Made by a program: the position numbers and the translations under genes
Assembly (NCBI RefSeq): GCF_004145405.1
Contig: NZ_SELQ01000011.1
Coordinates: 1 to 64,000 of the forward strand
Direction: 5' to 3'
DNA length: 64,000 nucleotides
Origin: Salipiger sp. IMCC34102
GTDB taxonomy: Bacteria > Pseudomonadota > Alphaproteobacteria > Rhodobacterales > Rhodobacteraceae
The notes under the pieces: generated by a model
Databases searched by the model: none
Seen by the model: only the letters and a program-made list of their open reading frames with translations
What the model was told of the DNA's origin: nothing
Shown here: positions 43,214 to 53,018 of the stretch, one piece after another
Numbering within the stretch: position 1 is the first letter of the stretch
How the letters are laid out: each line of letters starts with the position of its first letter

Positions 43214-44278
43214 TCACGGCAACCCCTGGCAGCGGTTCAGGGCGTCGCGGGCGATTCCGGTCAGAAGCGGATAGCTGCCCAGACGATCCCTTGCGCTGGC
43301 CGAGGCCGCGGAGCCCCGTGCCACCCGCCCCTTGATCCCGTGGAAGATCGCGGCGAGACGAAAGAAGTTGAACGCCTGATAGAAGTCCCAATGCGCCAGC
43401 GGATCGCGCCCGGTGCGGTCGGCGTAGGCCTCGATATACGCCCGCTCGGTCGGGATGTTCAGCGCCGCCAGATCGGCGCCCTTCAGCCCCGCCACGATGT
43501 CGGGCGGCATCCGGTACATCATCGCGTGATAGGCGAAATCGGCAAGCGGGTGGCCCAGCGTCGACAGCTCCCAGTCCAGCACGGCGACGATGCGCGGCTC
43601 GGTGGGGTGGAACACGAGGTTATCGCAGCGGAAATCGCCATGGACCAGCGTGGTCTCGTCGCCGGGCGGGATCAATTCCGGCAGGCGGGCGATCAGCGCG
43701 TCCATGTCGTCGTCGCGGCCCGCGTCGGTATCGGCGAGGTAGCTTTTCGTCCAGCGCCCGATCTGACGCTCGAAGTAATTGCCGGGGCGGCCGTAGTCGC
43801 CAAGCCCCGCGGCTTGGTAATCGACGCTGTGCAGTGCTGCGATCACGCGGTTCATCTCGTCGAAATAGGCGGGCCGTTCGGCGGCGGAGACATCGGGGAA
43901 GCGCGCGTCCCAGACGATGCGACCCTCTACGGGCGCCATGATGTAGAACTCGGAGCCGATGATCTCCGAGTCCTCGCATAGCGCATGGATCTTCGCCACC
44001 GGCACGTCCGTATTGGCCAGCGCGCGCTGAACCCGTGCCTCGCGGTCGACGGCATGGGCGCCCTTGGCCAACTTGCCAGAGGGCTTGCGGCGCAGGACAT
44101 AGTCGCCGCCCGCTGTTTGAAGCAGGAACGTCGGGTTTGACTGCCCACCCCGGAACTGGCGCACGGTGAGCGGGCCGGTGAAGCCCGCGACGTGGTCCTC
44201 CAGCCAGCCCGCCAGCGCCGCCTCGTCGAAGGCGAAACCTTCGCGGACCGGCGTCGTGCCCTTGTTCTCGCCGGTCAT
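43214..44278 (-). CDS. APH-family kinase (ACAD10/11-type phosphotransferase)
   Basis: A 354-residue protein-kinase-like phosphotransferase of the choline/aminoglycoside kinase superfamily. Nucleotide-binding RQFRGGQSNPTFLL and VLRRKPSGK are in the N-lobe; the catalytic loop LVHGDFRCDNLVFH and metal Asp in VAVLDWELSTLGHPLADF are in the C-lobe. This subfamily is fused to an acyl-CoA dehydrogenase in animal ACAD10/11 and stands next to one in bacteria. LvaA of Pseudomonas, a 4-hydroxyacyl-CoA kinase, is a relative. The start overlaps the stop of the dehydrogenase gene (ATGA), so here the two parts are separate but coupled. Confidence 0.88.
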   Translation of the reverse strand: MTGENKGTTPVREGFAFDEAALAGWLEDHVAGFTGPLTVRQFRGGQSNPTFLLQTAGGDYVLRRKPSGKLAKGAHAVDREARVQRALANTDVPVAKIHALCEDSEIIGSEFYIMAPVEGRIVWDARFPDVSAAERPAYFDEMNRVIAALHSVDYQAAGLGDYGRPGNYFERQIGRWTKSYLADTDAGRDDDMDALIARLPELIPPGDETTLVHGDFRCDNLVFHPTEPRIVAVLDWELSTLGHPLADFAYHAMMYRMPPDIVAGLKGADLAALNIPTERAYIEAYADRTGRDPLAHWDFYQAFNFFRLAAIFHGIKGRVARGSAASASARDRLGSYPLLTGIARDALNRCQGLP

Positions 44279-45438
44279 TGCGCCCGCTCCCAGGCGCGCT
44301 TGATACCCTTGGCAAGTGACCAGCGGTGCACCTCCGACGGGCCGTCGTAGATGCGAAAGGCGCGGATTTCGCGAAAGACCTGCTCCACGATCGTGGCCTC
44401 CGACACGCCGGTGCCGCCCATGACCTGCACGCACCGGTCGGCCACGCGCATCAACGCCTCGGACACGGCGACCTTGGTCATGGAGCTTTCGCGCCCCGCC
44501 CGTTCCCCCCGGTCGAGCGCGTCGGCCGTCCAGTCGATCATCAGCCGCGCCTGTTGCAGGTCGATGAGGTTGTCGGCCAGCATGAAGCCCACGCCCTCGT
44601 GGTCGATGAGCCGCTTGCCGAAGGCCTCGCGCCGGTTGGCGTAATCGCTGGCGATCTCGTGACAGCGGATGCAGGCGCCCAGCCAGCGCATGCAGTGCGT
44701 CAGCCGCGCGGGGGCAAGGCGGACTTGCGCGTATTTGAACCCTTCGCCCGGGTCACCCAGCATCTGATCGGCGGGAATGCGCAAGTCCTCGATCTCGACG
44801 GTGCAATGACCGCCGGGCAGGGAACTGTCGATGGTGCGCGGCTGATCCATGATGCGGATCGCGGGGTCCGGCAGGTCGACGAGGAACATGCACGCACCCT
44901 CCTCGGCTTTCGCCATGACGATGCCGATCTGCGCCTGAGAGGCCCCGGTGATCCAGCATTTGCGCCCGTTCACCACCCAGTGGTTGCCGTCCGGCCGACA
45001 GCTCGTCTGCATCATTGACGGGTCGGATCCCGCGCCGCCGTCCTCCCAGGGCTCCGACATGAAGAAAGCCGAGCGCGCTTCGCCTTTCACCAGCGGGGTC
45101 AGGAACCTCTCTTTCAGCGCGTCGGAGCCGACCTTTCCCAACAGGAAGATGTTGCCCTCGTCGGGGGCCGCGGTGTTACAGGCCAGCGGCCCAAGCGGTG
45201 ACAGGCCCGATGCGATCAGCACCTCCGCCGTTTCGCAGTGGGTTAGATGGCTTCCGTCGGCGCGCAGGTGTGGGGTCATCACCCCGGCCTCGCGGGCCAG
45301 CGCGCGCAGATCGGCGATGACCTCCGGCGTCGGGCAGTTATGGGCGTCGCGGCGGGGGTCGCGCTCGAAGGGGGCGACCCGTTCGCGCACGAATGTCTCG
45401 ACGCGCGTGGCGATGCTCCGAGCAGTTTCTTCCGTCAT
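44275..45438 (-). CDS. Acyl-CoA dehydrogenase paired with APH kinase
   Basis: A 387-residue acyl-CoA dehydrogenase of the ACAD10/11-like branch: FFMSEPWEDGGAGSDPSMMQT, VNGRKCWITGASQAQ, MGGTGVSEATIVEQVFREIRAFRIYDGPSEVHRW. The YDGPSEVHR ending, rather than EGTNEI, is typical of this branch. With the coupled kinase downstream it probably processes 4-hydroxyacyl-CoA, which is phosphorylated and then eliminated. The start at 45438 has GGGAGG ahead; a longer frame lacks such a site. Confidence 0.88.
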   Translation of the reverse strand: MTEETARSIATRVETFVRERVAPFERDPRRDAHNCPTPEVIADLRALAREAGVMTPHLRADGSHLTHCETAEVLIASGLSPLGPLACNTAAPDEGNIFLLGKVGSDALKERFLTPLVKGEARSAFFMSEPWEDGGAGSDPSMMQTSCRPDGNHWVVNGRKCWITGASQAQIGIVMAKAEEGACMFLVDLPDPAIRIMDQPRTIDSSLPGGHCTVEIEDLRIPADQMLGDPGEGFKYAQVRLAPARLTHCMRWLGACIRCHEIASDYANRREAFGKRLIDHEGVGFMLADNLIDLQQARLMIDWTADALDRGERAGRESSMTKVAVSEALMRVADRCVQVMGGTGVSEATIVEQVFREIRAFRIYDGPSEVHRWSLAKGIKRAWERAQ

Positions 45439-45587
45439 CTGGGCCTCCCTTACAGGCCCCACCCTAGCAGTCCCGGGACATCGCACCAGCCCCGGTCGAT
45501 GCCGGTTCTGGACAGCAGAACGGCGATATGAGGACATGACCCGCCCTGCGCGCGTGCGACAAGCGGGGCAGCGCGAAAGGACCCCTC

Positions 45588-46994
45588 ATGTTTTTGTCGA
45601 TCACGGATGTCTTCAAGATCGGCGTCGGTCCGTCGTCCTCGCACACCATGGGCCCGATGACCGCCGCGGCGCATTTCCTGGCCGACCTGCGCAGAGGCGT
45701 CGAACGGATCCCCGGCGCGGGCGACCTGGGCGGCGTGTCGGCCACCCTGCACGGCAGCCTCGCCTTCACCGGGCGCGGGCATGCGACCGACCGCGCCGTC
45801 CGACTGGGCCTGCTGGACATGGTGCCCGCCACCTTCGACGCCGATCGGGCCGAGACGCTGGACACCGCCCTCGCGCGCGAAAAGGTGCTGCACCTTGACG
45901 GTCTGCCACCCCTGGCCTTCAACCCCGAAACCGACGTGATCTTCGACTACGGCCCCGCGCTGGACCTGCATCCCAACGGGCTGACCCTGCGGGCCTTCGA
46001 CACGGCCGGACGGCCTTACTATACCCAGGTCTACTACAGCGTCGGCGGCGGCTTCGTGCAGACCGAGGCCGAATTGCGCGCCGAACGCGACAGCGACAAG
46101 AGCGCCGTCGCGACCGCCGAGTACGAGACCCCCTACCCGTTCCGCACCGCGCGGGAGATGCTGGCGATGGGCGAAGCCTCCGGCAAGACCGTGGCCCAGA
46201 TGAAGCGTGCGAACGAACAGGCCGTCCATGGGGGCGACGTAAACGCCCGGATCGACGCGATCTGGTCGGCGATGGACAGTTGCATCGAACGGGGCCTCAA
46301 CACCGACGGTATCCTGCCGGGTGGTCTCGGCGTGCGGCGCCGAGCGCGGGCGATCCACGACAAGCTCATGGCAGAACGCGGCACCAACCGCGCGCAGCCT
46401 CATGTGGCGAACGACTGGATGAGTGTCTATGCCATGGCCGTAAACGAGGAGAACGCCGCCGGCGGCAAGGTCGTCACCTCCCCCACCAACGGGGCGGCGG
46501 GCGTGGTGCCCGCCGTCGGGCGCTACTACCGCGACCATTGCATCGGCGCGACGAAGGAGGGGCTGCGCGATCTTCTGCTGACCGCCGCCGCGATCGGGGG
46601 GCTGATCAAGCACAACGCCAGCATCTCGGGGGCCGAGGTCGGATGCCAGGGCGAAGTCGGCTCCGCCGCCGCCATGGCCGCCGCCGGGCTTTGCGCGGCG
46701 CTTGGCGGCACCAACGAGCAGATCGAGAACGCCGCCGAGATCGCGCTCGAACATCACCTCGGCATGACCTGCGACCCCGCGGCTGGCCTGGTTCAGGTGC
46801 CTTGCATCGAAAGGAACGCGCTGGGGGCGATCAAGGCCGTCTCCGCCGCCAGCCTGTCGCTGCGCGGAGACGGCGCGCATTTCATGCCGCTCGACAATTG
46901 CGTTCAGGTCATGCTCGAGACCGGGCGCGAGATGGACGAGAAATACAAGGAAACCTCGCGCGGGGGCATCGCCGTCAACCTGCCCGAGTGCTGA
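45588..46994 (+). CDS. sdaA: L-serine ammonia-lyase, single-chain iron-sulfur type
   Basis: A 468-residue L-serine dehydratase. It opens with [18 protein letters not shown] (beta domain, substrate loop) and includes [38 protein letters not shown] and [19 protein letters not shown], which supply the Cys ligands of the 4Fe-4S cluster. It converts L-serine to pyruvate and ammonia. The length is normal. It is a single gene, convergent with the following hydrolase gene. Confidence 0.96.
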   Translation: MFLSITDVFKIGVGPSSSHTMGPMTAAAHFLADLRRGVERIPGAGDLGGVSATLHGSLAFTGRGHATDRAVRLGLLDMVPATFDADRAETLDTALAREKVLHLDGLPPLAFNPETDVIFDYGPALDLHPNGLTLRAFDTAGRPYYTQVYYSVGGGFVQTEAELRAERDSDKSAVATAEYETPYPFRTAREMLAMGEASGKTVAQMKRANEQAVHGGDVNARIDAIWSAMDSCIERGLNTDGILPGGLGVRRRARAIHDKLMAERGTNRAQPHVANDWMSVYAMAVNEENAAGGKVVTSPTNGAAGVVPAVGRYYRDHCIGATKEGLRDLLLTAAAIGGLIKHNASISGAEVGCQGEVGSAAAMAAAGLCAALGGTNEQIENAAEIALEHHLGMTCDPAAGLVQVPCIERNALGAIKAVSAASLSLRGDGAHFMPLDNCVQVMLETGREMDEKYKETSRGGIAVNLPEC

Positions 46995-47007
46995 ACCTCC
47001 CGCGCAC

Positions 47008-47808
47008 TCAGTCCCCCAGAACCGCCGAGAGAAGCGCGCTGTCCGGGTCGCACAGCCCGTCGATCACGTCGAAGTGGTGGCGGTTCGGCTCGACTTCCAG
47101 CCGGATACGCGCGCCCAGCGCGCCCCACATCGCCGCTAGCTGCCGGGCCTGCAGCACGAAGGCGGGACGTTCGTCCGCGCCGACCCAGGCGGTGACGGGA
47201 ATGTCGCGGGCGGGACGCTGAAGGACGGGGCTTTCGGCTGTGGCCTCCGCCTCGGTCAGGCCCAGCGTGTCGTTCATGTCGGTCCACAGCAGCGGCCGCA
47301 GATCGTGCAGCCCGCTGATCGAGGTCACCCCCGCGATCCGGTCCAGCACACGCGCGGGCACCAGCGAGTCGGCGCAGACCATCCGCAGCGCAAGGTGTCC
47401 GCCGGCGGAATGGCCGACAAGGCGCACGGGGCCCGCGACCTCGTCCGCGGCGCGTCGGACGGCGCGGGCGATCTGCGCGTTGATCTCGTGGATACGGTTT
47501 TCAGGGGCCAGCGTATATCCCGGCTGCGCGACCGCCCAGCCGCGGGCCAGCGCGCCGCGCGACAGGTGCGACCACATCGACGGGTCGGTGTCGCGCCAGT
47601 AGCCGCCGTGAATGAAGATCATCAGCCCCTTTGGCGTGCCTTCAGGACAGAACAGGTCGAGCGTCTCGCGCGGGGCGGCACCATAGGCGATCTTGCTCCA
47701 CGACACCTCGTCCCGGAACGCCTGCGCGGCCTTGGGCCAGCGGGCGCTATAGGATTCGGCGTCGGGGATGTGCGCCGCGTTGGCGTAGGCGTCGTTCCAG
47801 TCGGTCAT
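47008..47808 (-). CDS. Alpha/beta hydrolase, arylformamidase-like
   Basis: A 266-residue alpha/beta hydrolase. The oxyanion motif HGGYW near residue 68 and the nucleophile elbow LVGHSAGGH with a Ser near 129 are typical of the kynurenine-formamidase/arylformamidase branch; the catalytic His is probably in NRHHFDV near the C-terminus. It could hydrolyse N-formylkynurenine or a small ester. No kynurenine-pathway gene is next to it, so the substrate is open. Divergent from the thiolase gene. Confidence 0.82.
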   Translation of the reverse strand: MTDWNDAYANAAHIPDAESYSARWPKAAQAFRDEVSWSKIAYGAAPRETLDLFCPEGTPKGLMIFIHGGYWRDTDPSMWSHLSRGALARGWAVAQPGYTLAPENRIHEINAQIARAVRRAADEVAGPVRLVGHSAGGHLALRMVCADSLVPARVLDRIAGVTSISGLHDLRPLLWTDMNDTLGLTEAEATAESPVLQRPARDIPVTAWVGADERPAFVLQARQLAAMWGALGARIRLEVEPNRHHFDVIDGLCDPDSALLSAVLGD

Positions 47809-47898
47809 GGCAGGACGTTTGCCCGATCCGGCGGGGATTGCAAAGTCCGGTCAACCGTCCGAACCTGCCTTTGCGACGGAGGACTTGAGGAGGACACC

Positions 47899-49074
47899 AT
47901 GCCGGACATCTACATCCTGGGCGCCGCCCGCACCCCCATGGGCGCCTTCATGGGGGAGCTCTCCTCCATCCCCGCCCCGCGACTGGGTGCGACGGCGATC
48001 GCGGCCGCCGTCGACCGGGCCGGAGTGGCGCCCGATGCGGTGGACGAGGTCTTCATGGGCAACGTGCTTCCCGCGGGACTGGGGCAGGCCCCCGCCCGCC
48101 AGGCGGCGATCCATGCGGGCCTGCCGCAGCGGACGCCCTGCACGACCGTCTCGAAGGTTTGCGGGTCGGGCATGCGTGCCGCGATGTTCGGCTGCGATGC
48201 GATAGCACTTGGCCATGCCTCTGTCGTCGTGGCCGGTGGGATGGAGAGCATGTCCAACGCCCCCTACCTCTTGCCCAAGGCGCGCGGCGGCTACCGGATC
48301 GGCCACGGTCAGACGATGGATCACATGATGCTCGACGGGTTGGAGGATGCCTACGATATCGCCCCCGACGGCACCCGCCGGGCCATGGGCACCTTCGGCG
48401 AGGATTGTGCCGCGCATTACGATTTCACCCGCGCGGCGCAGGACGACTTCGCAATCGCCAGCGTCGAACGCGCCCGCTCCGCCGATTTCGGATGGGAGAT
48501 CGCCCCTGTCACCGTGACCGGCCGCAAGGGAGAGACGGTGATCGACAGAGACGAAGGTCCCCGCCGCATCGATCCCGCCAAGATCCCTGGCCTGCGCGCG
48601 GCCTTCGCCAAGGACGGCACAATCACCGCGGCCTCCGCCTCGTCGATCAACGACGGCGCGGCGGCCTTGGTGCTGGGCGGGGCAGAGATCGCGAAGGACC
48701 ACGCTTTGCTGGCCCGGATCGTCGGGCATGCCGCCTTCGCCGCGGCGCCCGGCTGGTTCACCACCGCACCGATCCACGCGATGGACCGCCTGTTCAAGCG
48801 CATCGGCTGGAGCTACGAGGACGTCGACCTCTTCGAGATCAACGAGGCCTTCGCCGTCGTTCCCATGGCCGCGATGAAGGAACGCGGCATTCCGCACGAC
48901 CGCGTGAACGTCCACGGCGGCGCCTGCGCCCTGGGGCATCCCATCGGTGCATCCGGTGCGCGGATCGTGGTGACGCTGCTCGGGGCGATGCGCGCGCGCG
49001 GCGCGCGGCGTGGCGTCGCCGCGATCTGCATCGGCGGTGGCGAAGGCACGGCATTGGCGCTCGAACTGCCTTGA
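47899..49074 (+). CDS. Acetyl-CoA C-acyltransferase (thiolase)
   Basis: A 391-residue thiolase with GAGGAGGA before the ATG. The nucleophilic Cys is C88 in SKVCGSGMRA, the His is in NVHGGACALGHPIGASGAR, and the second Cys is in AAICIGGGEGTA. It condenses or cleaves 3-ketoacyl-CoA. The sequence is of the acetoacetyl-CoA thiolase-like class I type. No PHB or beta-oxidation partner is adjacent. Confidence 0.95.
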   Translation: MPDIYILGAARTPMGAFMGELSSIPAPRLGATAIAAAVDRAGVAPDAVDEVFMGNVLPAGLGQAPARQAAIHAGLPQRTPCTTVSKVCGSGMRAAMFGCDAIALGHASVVVAGGMESMSNAPYLLPKARGGYRIGHGQTMDHMMLDGLEDAYDIAPDGTRRAMGTFGEDCAAHYDFTRAAQDDFAIASVERARSADFGWEIAPVTVTGRKGETVIDRDEGPRRIDPAKIPGLRAAFAKDGTITAASASSINDGAAALVLGGAEIAKDHALLARIVGHAAFAAAPGWFTTAPIHAMDRLFKRIGWSYEDVDLFEINEAFAVVPMAAMKERGIPHDRVNVHGGACALGHPIGASGARIVVTLLGAMRARGARRGVAAICIGGGEGTALALELP

Positions 49075-49152
49075 CGGGTAAACCATCCGCCGGAGTCCGG
49101 ATCGGCCCCGCACGCGGCACGGCTCACCGTCCGCCAACCTGAAAGGACCCTC

Positions 49153-49644
49153 ATGGAAATCATCTACATCCTGCTGCGTGCCATAGTCGCCGTGGCAACC
49201 GTCGTCGCGCTGACCCGGCTCAACGGGTTGCGCAGCTTCTCCAAGATGTCGGGTTTCGACTTCGCGATCACCGTCGCCGTCGGATCGGTGCTGGCCAGCA
49301 CCGTGATCGCCGCCACGCCGCGGGACTTCTGGACCAACGTCGGCGTTCTCGTGGCCTTCTTCCTCGTCCAGGGCGTGCTCGCCCGTATCCGTACCGCAAG
49401 CCGGACCGTCAGGGACGTGATCGGGAACGATCCCCTTCTGCTGATGCGCGACGGCAGGTTCCTGAAGGACAACATGACGAAGGGCCAGATCTCGCGGGGG
49501 GATCTGATTGCAAAGCTGCGCGAGGCGAACGCGCTGCGCCTCGACGAAGTGCACGCGGTCGTGCTGGAGGCCACCGGCGACATCAGCGTCCTGCACGGTG
49601 GGACGGAGTTCGACGAGACGATCCTCGAAGGCGTGCGAACCTGA
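49153..49644 (+). CDS. DUF421 (YetF-like) membrane protein
   Basis: A 163-residue protein of the DUF421/YetF family. Two to three N-terminal membrane helices (about 1-20, 34-55, 60-78) precede a small cytoplasmic alpha/beta domain (about 85-160: VIGNDPLLLMRDGRFLKDNM; DEVHAVVLEATGDISVL). The function of the family is poorly known. It appears monocistronic, ending before a shared terminator hairpin. Confidence 0.88.
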   Translation: MEIIYILLRAIVAVATVVALTRLNGLRSFSKMSGFDFAITVAVGSVLASTVIAATPRDFWTNVGVLVAFFLVQGVLARIRTASRTVRDVIGNDPLLLMRDGRFLKDNMTKGQISRGDLIAKLREANALRLDEVHAVVLEATGDISVLHGGTEFDETILEGVRT

Positions 49645-49661
49645 TGCGCAGGGCGAAGACC

Positions 49662-49690
49662 GGGGTCGAGGGGCGTGGCGCCTCGACCCC
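49662..49690. terminator. Hairpin between convergent genes
   Basis: Perfect 10-bp stem GGGGTCGAGG / CCTCGACCCC with a 9-base loop, centred in the 72-bp gap between the convergent DUF421 and GT61 genes. It can serve both strands. A T-run is lacking on either side. Confidence 0.6.
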
Positions 49691-49716
49691 CCAAGGATCT
49701 GGAACGCCGCCCCGCG

Positions 49717-50826
49717 TCAGCTCTTGCGGAACGGTTTGAAGCCCACCTTCTGGCTGGTGGCCAGGTCTTCCAGAAGGCCCTTGCGGCTGTCGTCGTCGAA
49801 AGGTGCCCAGCGCTCCTCGCCCGAGATGAACCCGCCGGCCTTTAGCCGATCGTAGAGCACGCCGAAGTCGACCTCGCCGAAGCTCACGCGGCTGGGGCGG
49901 TTGTCGGTTTCGGGGATCCAGTCCTGAACCAGTGCGCTGACCGTGGTCACCTCGACGTTCTTGAAAGCCTTGAACTGGCGCGCGAAGATCTCGTCCAGGT
50001 CGCCCTTGCGGCGCGCGATGCAGGCGATCTTCTGCTGCTGGTTGCCGACCAGCGCCGTCATGTGCAAGGGCGAGCCATCGACCGAGATCACGTAGCGGGC
50101 GGCCTTGTAGGTCGCCATCTGTTTCTCGAAGCTGTCCTTCTGGGGGTGGTAGATCGTGTAGCCTTCGGCCTCCAGCAGGGCTTCCAGGCGTGCCTCGCCC
50201 AGAAGGCTGCCGCGCGCGGGCGGCAGGGCCGAGCGCGAGATGTAGATCTTCTCGGGCCCGTCCGGCTCCACGCCATGGCCTGCGTGCTTGTTGATGAAGT
50301 CGCGGAACTCCGGCGCGCCTTCGATCATCTGGAACATGCCGAAGCCCTGCTGGGGCACGTAGAGCTTCTCCACCCGCGTGGGATCCTCGAGGTTCAGGAT
50401 CTTCACATCGACGCCTAGGCCTTCCAGCATCGGCTGGAACACCGACAGGGTGTGCTGCGGCCGGTTCTGGAACTTCGGCACGAAGACGATGCCGTCGATC
50501 TTGCCCTTCAGCGTCTCGACCGCCCAGAGCCGGGCGATGGATTCTACCAGGAAATGCCCGAAATGCCCGAAGAGCGGCCCCGCGAACATCCAGGTGCCGG
50601 GCAGCGACTGGATGTCTGCGTCTTCCGGCATCGGCGGCTCGGTGTTGACCTGCGTGGTGTTGCGCCAGGTGATCGAGCGTTCCTCGAAAGCGCCGTCGGC
50701 GGTCAGCACGCCGGATTTCTGCACCGACCGGTTCTGGTCACCCTTCGGCGGCGGGACGACCATCGCATTCTCGAGGTACGTGATTTCTTCCGCGATCGAC
50801 GGGCCGAGGACCGGTTGTGACGGCAT
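49717..50826 (-). CDS. GT61-family glycosyltransferase
   Basis: A 369-residue protein of the DUF563/GT61 family. The conserved C-terminal half includes KIYISRSALPPARG (about residues 191-204), the GYTIYHPQKDSFEKQM loop and the VISVDGSPLHMTALVG motif (about 246-261), typical of this nucleotide-sugar transferase family. The GHFGHFLVESIARLWA stretch near residue 88 is also diagnostic. No signal or membrane segment. It is divergent from the glycosyltransferase-fusion gene and close to rmlCBDA, so a role in surface polysaccharide assembly, perhaps rhamnose-containing, is likely. Confidence 0.85.
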   Translation of the reverse strand: MPSQPVLGPSIAEEITYLENAMVVPPPKGDQNRSVQKSGVLTADGAFEERSITWRNTTQVNTEPPMPEDADIQSLPGTWMFAGPLFGHFGHFLVESIARLWAVETLKGKIDGIVFVPKFQNRPQHTLSVFQPMLEGLGVDVKILNLEDPTRVEKLYVPQQGFGMFQMIEGAPEFRDFINKHAGHGVEPDGPEKIYISRSALPPARGSLLGEARLEALLEAEGYTIYHPQKDSFEKQMATYKAARYVISVDGSPLHMTALVGNQQQKIACIARRKGDLDEIFARQFKAFKNVEVTTVSALVQDWIPETDNRPSRVSFGEVDFGVLYDRLKAGGFISGEERWAPFDDDSRKGLLEDLATSQKVGFKPFRKS

Positions 50827-50947
50827 GATGCCTCCTGCAGGGGTGGGACCGCGACGGGCCGATGCCTTGCAATAGCCTTGGCCTCTTCACAAAGCAATCT
50901 TGCACGGGGGATAGGGGAAACCTATCACCGATGCACAGGAGGTGACC

Positions 50948-52921
50948 GTGACCGACCGCTACGCCTTGATCGCGGCCACGCGCAACGAGGGGCCGTTCCT
51001 GCTGGAATGGATCGCCTACCATCGCGTCATCGGCTTCACCGACCTGATCGTCTTCGCCGACGAGAGTGCCGATGGAAGCCAGGCCCTGCTGCGTGCGCTG
51101 TCGCAAGGCGGGGCGATCCAGCTTGAACAGAACGATGGCAGCGGCGGCCCGCGGGCCCGCGCCTACGAACGCGCGATGCGCATGCCGCAGGTCCAGTCCG
51201 CGACCTACGCGATGGCGCTCGACGTAGACGAGTTCGTGAACATCCACGCAGGCGACGGCCTCCTGGCCGACCTCGTCGAGGCCACCAAGTCGCCCGACGC
51301 GATCAGCCTGTGCTGGCGACTTTTCGGCCAGTCGGACATGGTCGACTTCGAGGATGCGCCGATCCTCGATCGCCTGACCTGGGCGGCCCCGCTTACCGCG
51401 CCGGTCAGCGATCGTCAGTTCGGCATCAAGACCCTGTTCAAGCCGACGTTCGCCACCGGCACCGGACCGCACCGCCCCACCCCCGTGGCCACGCGCACCG
51501 AGCGCAACACCCGTTGGGTCAACGGCTCGGGCCGGTCGGTCTCCGGCACGCTGCTGGACGGCGGCTGGAAACTTCCCGCGGCGCAAGCTGGCTACGCGCT
51601 GGCGCAGGTGAACCATTACCCGATCCGATCGGGCGCGATCTTCGCGCTGCACAACCTGCACGGCCCGGCCCTTGGGCCCGATCCGATACCCCACACAATG
51701 TCGGACTACTTCGCGCTGAACCTGAACCACCAGCGCGACACCACGATCCAACGCCACGCCGAGGCGCTGGCGGCCGAGATCGCACGCCTGCGCGACCTGC
51801 CGGGCGTGGCCGAGGCGCACGACGACAGCGTGACCCTGACACGGCGGCTGCTGCGCGATGTGCTTCCCGCCGCCACGCCCGGCGGGCAAGGTCCCATCGC
51901 GCAGGTCATGGACGCGGCCACGGCGCAAGAAGTGATGAAGACCCAGCAGGCGGACGCGGACACGCAGACCGGGACCGCGTCGCCCACTGCGCCCACGCCG
52001 CCCGCCGAGGGCCAAATCACCGTCGACCGGACCGAGCTTGCCCCCGCCTGGCTTGCCGATCTGCGCCGGACCGAGTTCCGCCGCGGCTGGTATGCCTCGG
52101 AGGAAAAATTCGCCGCGCAATTCACCTTGCGCAGCCGCGACACGCTGATCGTCTCCTTCGACAACCTCTCCACCACCCGCGACCCGTCGCTCGCCCGCGA
52201 AACCTGGGGCTATCCGTTCTACGCCAAGCAGGCCTATTCGCATATGGGCGTCATGGCCTTCGACCGGAACTGGTACCGCGACGAAGCCTTGTTCGACTTC
52301 ATGGAAAGCAAGCGCGGGCTTTTCGACCGGTTCGAGACCGTCGTCATGACCGGCACCTCGATGGGGGCCTATGCCGCGACCGCCTTCGCCGACCTCGCCC
52401 CCGGCTGTACGGTGCTGGCCTATTCCCCGCAGGCGACGCTCGACACCCGCCGGGTCCCCTGGGAGGAGCGCTTCGGCTCCGGCCGCAAGCAGGACTGGTC
52501 GGGCCGCTACGCTTTTGCCCCCGATCACTGCCGCAAGGCCCGGGCCGTCTACCTGATCTACGATCCCTACTTCGAACCCGATCGCAGACACGCGGAATTC
52601 TACCAGGGCGACAACATCCTACATTTGAAGTCCTGGTACGCCAGCCACAAGTCCGCGCTTTTCCTGCGCCGGGCCGAGGTTCTAAAGGACATCACCCTGG
52701 AGGCCATCGCCGGAACGCTGACGGCGGAGCGCTACTACGAACTCTACCGCGCGCGGCGCAACCTGCCCTGGTATCTCAACGGATTGGCCGACCACGTGAT
52801 CGCGCGCGACCACCCGCGCCTGGCCGAAGGCCTTGCCCGTCACCTGGCAAAGGCGCAATGGCCCAGCGTCGCCCAGGGGATCCGCAAACGGCTCGACAAG
52901 GATCAGGCACAGGCGTGGTGA
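50948..52921 (+). CDS. Two-domain protein: GT2/GT92-like glycosyltransferase fused to alpha/beta-hydrolase-like domain
   Basis: A 657-residue protein. The start is the GTG at 50948, five bases after AGGAGG; a GTG two codons earlier touches that site. The N-terminal half (about 5-320) is a glycosyltransferase of the GT2/GT92-like group (ALIAATRNEGPFLLEWIAYH; metal-binding D92-V-D94-E). A Thr/Pro/Ala-rich linker (about 337-355) joins it to a C-terminal half with a hydrolase-type nucleophile elbow, MTGTSMGAYAAT with candidate Ser471, and a late NILHLKSW His candidate. Similar C-terminal regions in Roseobacter relatives have been labelled PAPS reductase, but I see no such motif. It may transfer and then modify (acylate or deacylate) a glycan. 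Confidence 0.8.
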   Translation: MTDRYALIAATRNEGPFLLEWIAYHRVIGFTDLIVFADESADGSQALLRALSQGGAIQLEQNDGSGGPRARAYERAMRMPQVQSATYAMALDVDEFVNIHAGDGLLADLVEATKSPDAISLCWRLFGQSDMVDFEDAPILDRLTWAAPLTAPVSDRQFGIKTLFKPTFATGTGPHRPTPVATRTERNTRWVNGSGRSVSGTLLDGGWKLPAAQAGYALAQVNHYPIRSGAIFALHNLHGPALGPDPIPHTMSDYFALNLNHQRDTTIQRHAEALAAEIARLRDLPGVAEAHDDSVTLTRRLLRDVLPAATPGGQGPIAQVMDAATAQEVMKTQQADADTQTGTASPTAPTPPAEGQITVDRTELAPAWLADLRRTEFRRGWYASEEKFAAQFTLRSRDTLIVSFDNLSTTRDPSLARETWGYPFYAKQAYSHMGVMAFDRNWYRDEALFDFMESKRGLFDRFETVVMTGTSMGAYAATAFADLAPGCTVLAYSPQATLDTRRVPWEERFGSGRKQDWSGRYAFAPDHCRKARAVYLIYDPYFEPDRRHAEFYQGDNILHLKSWYASHKSALFLRRAEVLKDITLEAIAGTLTAERYYELYRARRNLPWYLNGLADHVIARDHPRLAEGLARHLAKAQWPSVAQGIRKRLDKDQAQAW

Positions 52922-53018
52922 TGCAAGCCGCGCGGAATAACCGGATTTCCGCCTCGATTTCGCGGCAAATCCGGCCTACCCATCATTCACGCCCAAACCG
53001 GAGACGGAGAAACATAGC

